DNA from: an uncultured Desulfobacteraceae bacterium
GTDB lineage: Bacteria; Desulfobacterota; Desulfobacteria; Desulfobacterales; UBA5852
DNA length: 64,000 nucleotides
Reading direction: 5' to 3'
NCBI GenBank assembly: GCA_913060875.1
Contig: CAJXSL010000006.1
Span: 228,776-292,775 of the forward strand
Shown: positions 60,808 to 64,000 of the stretch, one piece after another
Position numbering within the stretch: position 1 is the first letter of the stretch
Layout of the letters: every line of letters starts with the position of its first letter
Notes under the pieces: generated by a model
The model's input: the letters and a program-made list of their open reading frames with translations, nothing else
Told to the model about the DNA's origin: nothing
The model's database searches: none
Position numbers and translations under genes: made by a program

Positions 60808-62589
60808 TTATGCATGGCTTGGCAGGGAATGCGAACGGGAGGGGGGGCTGTCGTCAGGGCGGTCCAGTTCACGGCGCACCGCCAAGCCGATTTTTTCCAG
60901 CATATAGGGTTTGCGCACATAGGCTCCCGCACCAAGCTTCTGGGCTTCGCGAACGCGCTGGTTTTCGGAATAGCCGCTGGCGATGATGGCGCGCTGGTTG
61001 GGGTGAACCGCCAGAATCCGACGATAGGTTTCCAAGCCGTCGATGCCGGGATCCATGATCATGTCCAGAATGACAAGATCGGCGGCTTGTTTTTGGAGGT
61101 ATTCGACCGCTGCCATGCCGCTTGGGACGCTTTCCACGGTATAATTCAAGCGTCCCAGCAGGCTGACGGCAATCTCCCGTTGCTCGCGGACGTCGTCGAC
61201 CACCAGGATTTGCTCCCCCTTACCCATGTAAGCATGAATGGGTGCCGGTTTCTCAGCGCGGTTGGCGGCTTCTCGGGTGGCGGGGAAATACAGGCGGAAA
61301 GTGCTGCCATGGCCTGGGGTGCTTTTTACATCAATATAGCCATGGTGATCCTGAACCGTCCCCCACACCACTGCCATCCCCAGACCGGTGCCGCTGCGTC
61401 CCATCACTTTGCGGGTATAGAACGGTTCGAAAATGCGATTCAGATCTTCGGGCGGGATGCCGATGCCCTTGTCCGCAATTTCCAATACAACATAATCGCC
61501 TTCCAGGACGTTGTCGTAGCCCTTCAAGGCCTCGTCAATATAGCGATTATAGGTCCGGATGATGATTTGACCGTTTTCCGGTTGGGCTTCGAATGCATTC
61601 AGCACAAGATTCATAAGGGTTTTACGGAGGTGCACGCCGGAACCCTTGATGTTCAGCAGGTCCCCATCGAGTCTCATCTCCACCCGGACCTGGCTGTTTG
61701 CCGAGGCCAGGTGCTGGTGTTCCGGTGAGGCAATATATCCCGCTATGATTTCATTCAGGTTGATGACTTGGGTATGGGTTACACCCCGGCGGGCGAGGGT
61801 TAGCAGGTCCTGAACGATGGCGGCGGCCTTTTGGCCAGATTCCTGAATGGTCAGGATGGGGTCGCGAAGGGGGCTGTCCTCCGGTAGCTCCATGAGGAGA
61901 TATTCGGGATAGCTGACAAAGCCGGTCAGCACGTTGTTAAGATCGTGGGCCACCCCGCCGGCCAAAAGACCGATGGACTCCATTTTCTGGGATCGTGCCA
62001 GCCGCTCCTGCAATTCCTGGTTTTCCCTCTGGGCCTTTTCCTGCTCGGACATGTCCGTGGCAAACCCGATAATGCCAATGACGTTCCCCTGGGAGTCCTT
62101 ATTGGGGATCTTGTCGATTTGGATGGGTTTGCGTCCTTCGTGGGTATTGACATGCCCATACGCGCCAAAAACCGGTTGGCCCAACCGGATAATTTCTCCA
62201 TCGTCGAGGAATACCTTCTCATCACTCTCCGGGAAGAGATCCCGATGGGTTTTTCCGATGATTTCGGTGATGGGGATGTCAAGGAAATCGGCGAATTTGC
62301 GGTTGGCCCGAATATAACGGCCGGAGGTATCTTTATAGAAAATAAGCGTGGGTGACGCGTCGAGCATGATCTGCAATTCGCGGGTCTTGGTTTCCAGCTG
62401 CGACTGGACCTGGTTCAACTCGCGCGTCCGCTCTTCCACCATTTTTTCCATATTGGAAAAGATGTCGAAGTAGTTGTTGATCAGGTTTTGATATTCCGTC
62501 TGGGTCAGCGCCAGTTCGTTCTGGAGGTGGCGGATCTGGGTTTCCATCTGCTTGATTTTTTGATCGTTTGATGGCGTTGACGAATCCAT
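60808..62589 (-). CDS. PAS hybrid histidine kinase with receiver
   Basis: A 593-aa cytoplasmic kinase: N-terminal coiled coil (1-70), PAS (about 75-195, SPTLIFYKDTSGRYIRANRKF), HisKA with AHDLNNVL, HATPase_c (LNAFEAQP, DKGIGIP, GTGLGMAV) and receiver (LVILDMIMDPGIDG). Its kinase and receiver parts are close in wording to the 956-aa kinase at 25542, so the two are paralogues. It lies 7 bases after the HDOD gene at 62597 on the same strand. Confidence 0.88.
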   Translation of the reverse strand: MDSSTPSNDQKIKQMETQIRHLQNELALTQTEYQNLINNYFDIFSNMEKMVEERTRELNQVQSQLETKTRELQIMLDASPTLIFYKDTSGRYIRANRKFADFLDIPITEIIGKTHRDLFPESDEKVFLDDGEIIRLGQPVFGAYGHVNTHEGRKPIQIDKIPNKDSQGNVIGIIGFATDMSEQEKAQRENQELQERLARSQKMESIGLLAGGVAHDLNNVLTGFVSYPEYLLMELPEDSPLRDPILTIQESGQKAAAIVQDLLTLARRGVTHTQVINLNEIIAGYIASPEHQHLASANSQVRVEMRLDGDLLNIKGSGVHLRKTLMNLVLNAFEAQPENGQIIIRTYNRYIDEALKGYDNVLEGDYVVLEIADKGIGIPPEDLNRIFEPFYTRKVMGRSGTGLGMAVVWGTVQDHHGYIDVKSTPGHGSTFRLYFPATREAANRAEKPAPIHAYMGKGEQILVVDDVREQREIAVSLLGRLNYTVESVPSGMAAVEYLQKQAADLVILDMIMDPGIDGLETYRRILAVHPNQRAIIASGYSENQRVREAQKLGAGAYVRKPYMLEKIGLAVRRELDRPDDSPPSRSHSLPSHA

Positions 62590-62596
62590 GACGGTC

Positions 62597-63475
62597 TCAG
62601 AGCAGTCCCTCTGCCTCCATGTCGGTAATCTTTTGCTGCACGTCTTGCATGATTAAAGCCAGCGCATGGGATTCCAGGTTGAGCCGCCGGCAGCATTCCA
62701 TAAACACGTTTTCATCTTGTTGCGGGGCATCGCAATACCCGATTTGATCTTGCTGACAGTAATGGTTCGCAATATGGAGAACTTGGGAGATATCCGATGA
62801 TGCTTCAGGGGCTTCCAAAGGGTTGTGGTGATAGCCGATCCCGTCCACAATGTCGTCCGGAAGATTCCAGTTTGCGGACAAGGCCATGCCGATATGGGCA
62901 TGGTCATAGCCGATAATTTCCCTCTCGGCATCTGTTAGGGGGCAAGGTTTTTGTGAAGCCATTTCTAGTGATCGCGTGAATTGCTCATTCCGGAATTGAT
63001 CTTCAATGATGATGCCCAAATCGTGTAAAAGCCCAAGCGCATAAGCATTTTCGCCCCGCTGCCCGAATTCTCTTCTATATAGCATTTTACTGAAGAGCGC
63101 AACGGCGACACTGTGTTTCCACAGGCGGGGCCTGGAATAGCCGTTGATGGTCATGCTGCGTTTGAATATTTCACAGACTTTCTGGTTGAGGGCCAGCTCC
63201 TTGAGCGCTTCGAAGCCGATAAAGATAACGGCCTGCTGAATATCGGCAATTTTCGTTTTGGGTGCACAATAGGCGGAATTCACCAGGCGCAGGATATTGG
63301 CCGCCAAGGGCGGATCCGTCAATATGATTTCGACCAGCTCCTTGGCGGTGGCGTCCGGGTCATTGATGATGGCAATGATGCGGGTGACCACGCTGCCGAT
63401 CGTGGAAATATTCGAATGGTTGACCTGATTTATTAACCCCTGAAGATCGTCGCCTTGAGCATTGTTCGTTTTCAT
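62597..63475 (-). CDS. HDOD-domain signalling protein
   Basis: A 292-aa protein with an HDOD core: IGSVVTRIIAIINDPDATAK, DPPLAANILRLVNSAYC, AVIFIGFEALKELALN, GLLHDLGIIIED and GYHHNPLEAP. The HD pair is present (LLHDLG), so weak phosphohydrolase activity cannot be excluded. ATG 63475 is preferred over the in-frame ATG at 63490. It pairs with the hybrid kinase directly downstream, a frequent kinase-HDOD partnership. Confidence 0.82.
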   Translation of the reverse strand: MKTNNAQGDDLQGLINQVNHSNISTIGSVVTRIIAIINDPDATAKELVEIILTDPPLAANILRLVNSAYCAPKTKIADIQQAVIFIGFEALKELALNQKVCEIFKRSMTINGYSRPRLWKHSVAVALFSKMLYRREFGQRGENAYALGLLHDLGIIIEDQFRNEQFTRSLEMASQKPCPLTDAEREIIGYDHAHIGMALSANWNLPDDIVDGIGYHHNPLEAPEASSDISQVLHIANHYCQQDQIGYCDAPQQDENVFMECCRRLNLESHALALIMQDVQQKITDMEAEGLL

Positions 63476-63890
63476 CTTTATCGATCCCATCTTAAACGGC
63501 TGCTATGGATTGTACATTGATGCGCACGCAGGATTGCAACTGTATAGAACTATCGGTAATTTTATTAAAAACTTTAGGGGATTGAGGTTCTAAGGGCCGG
63601 AAGAGGGGTTGGCGGGAATTGAAAGTACGGGAGCGTATCTTAACCAGGTTTAAGCGACGCCGGCGGCTGGTGTCGGTTTAAGCATTCATGAAAATAGAAC
63701 CTGCCGCGCTGGTCGTGTTCGGTATTTCAATGGCGAAGCGAAGCGTCGCCCTTTCCGCTTGACGCTTTGAGCTTGGTGCTTTTTTCATGAGAGGACGTGA
63801 CATGAGGCCCGCTGTTTTGAAGGTTTTGACGCGGTTCAAATTGGGGATTCATAGTGACCTGTTTACGCCGGATAGCCGGGCTTGTGGGGG
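63476..63890. other. Intergenic region without a supported gene
   Basis: About 415 bases between two minus-strand genes. An open minus-strand frame at 63727-63993 overlaps the regulator in another frame and looks non-coding. No repeat or strong promoter is recognised. Confidence 0.5.
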
Positions 63891-64000
63891 TTAACCCGCT
63901 TTCTGTTGCGGCACGATTTGATGGCGTTTGATTTTTTCCACCAGTGTGGTGCGGTTGAGGTTGAGCAGCTGGGCGGCTTTGTTCTTGACCCACTGGGTCT
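63891..64000 (-). CDS. Fis-type HTH C-terminus of a regulator (cut by window end)
   Basis: The minus strand encodes KNKAAQLLNLNRTTLVEKIK followed by RHQ and a stop at 63891. This is the Fis-like DNA-binding helix-turn-helix that ends NtrC-family sigma-54 activators. The rest of the gene lies beyond the window, so receiver or sensor domains cannot be judged. Confidence 0.75.
   Translation of the reverse strand, partial: TQWVKNKAAQLLNLNRTTLVEKIKRHQIVPQQKAG

Noticed and set aside
63727..63993. Minus-strand frame of 88 codons
   Set aside because: It overlaps the Fis-type HTH coding frame and is low-complexity in character.

Overview
The window reads as a chromosome segment of a Gram-negative, motile, anaerobic deltaproteobacterium of the Desulfobacteraceae/Desulfosarcina type. 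This is inferred from the gene set: many outer-membrane lipoproteins, large PAS/GAF hybrid kinases, HDOD proteins, a membrane LonB-type protease, and a PaaK/ACT/branched-chain ABC cluster. The core DNA is moderately GC-rich. A clearly AT-rich block lies at about 33.5-46.3 kb.

Left core (1-33.4 kb). The window opens inside an RpoH-type sigma factor gene. A plus-strand housekeeping series follows: TPR lipoprotein, LolB-like lipoprotein, RimK-like ATP-grasp, dGTPase, UPF0280 protein, LapA-like protein, mutS, AMIN-amidase, then an EamA transporter fused in frame to a crotonase. Next comes an apparent attenuator: promoter, Phe/Tyr-rich leader peptide and two terminators. It precedes a seven-gene operon of phenylacetate-CoA ligase, ACT protein, LivK/H/M/G/F transporter and a second, degenerate ligase. 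A GAF-containing GspE/PilB ATPase and a 956-aa hybrid kinase follow. A minus-strand group encodes Maf, YggS, QueH and an M48-TPR protease.

Accessory island (33.4-about 46.3 kb). It begins at a tRNA-Leu(UAA) gene. It holds an AlpA-like HTH gene, a PD-(D/E)XK-like protein, a Ser/Thr kinase inside what looks like an integron-type cassette (matching 7-bp core at the left end, attC-like palindrome at the right), a second attC-like site, several small lipoprotein genes, an ankyrin-repeat lipoprotein with 102-bp tandem repeats, and two nearly identical REP-associated transposase elements with 26-bp inverted ends plus one solo end. No integrase is visible, and I found no repeat of the tRNA 3' end at the right side.

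Right core (46.3-64 kb). It contains a patatin-like lipoprotein, an ABM-domain protein and an NtrC-type regulator on the minus strand. A flagellar-motor group on the plus strand is preceded by a strong sigma-28 promoter match: motA, motB, an unknown gene, LonB-like protease, hybrid kinase, HDOD protein, a GAF protein with a kinase-like H-box but no ATPase domain, and FliK-like and FlhB-C-like proteins. It ends with a minus-strand PAS hybrid kinase and HDOD pair, and the tail of a Fis-type HTH regulator cut by the window edge.

The most notable observations are the candidate Phe/Tyr attenuator, the kinase cassette with attC-like boundaries, the transporter-crotonase fusion explained exactly by a 16-bp duplication, and a MITE-like repeat family present twice.
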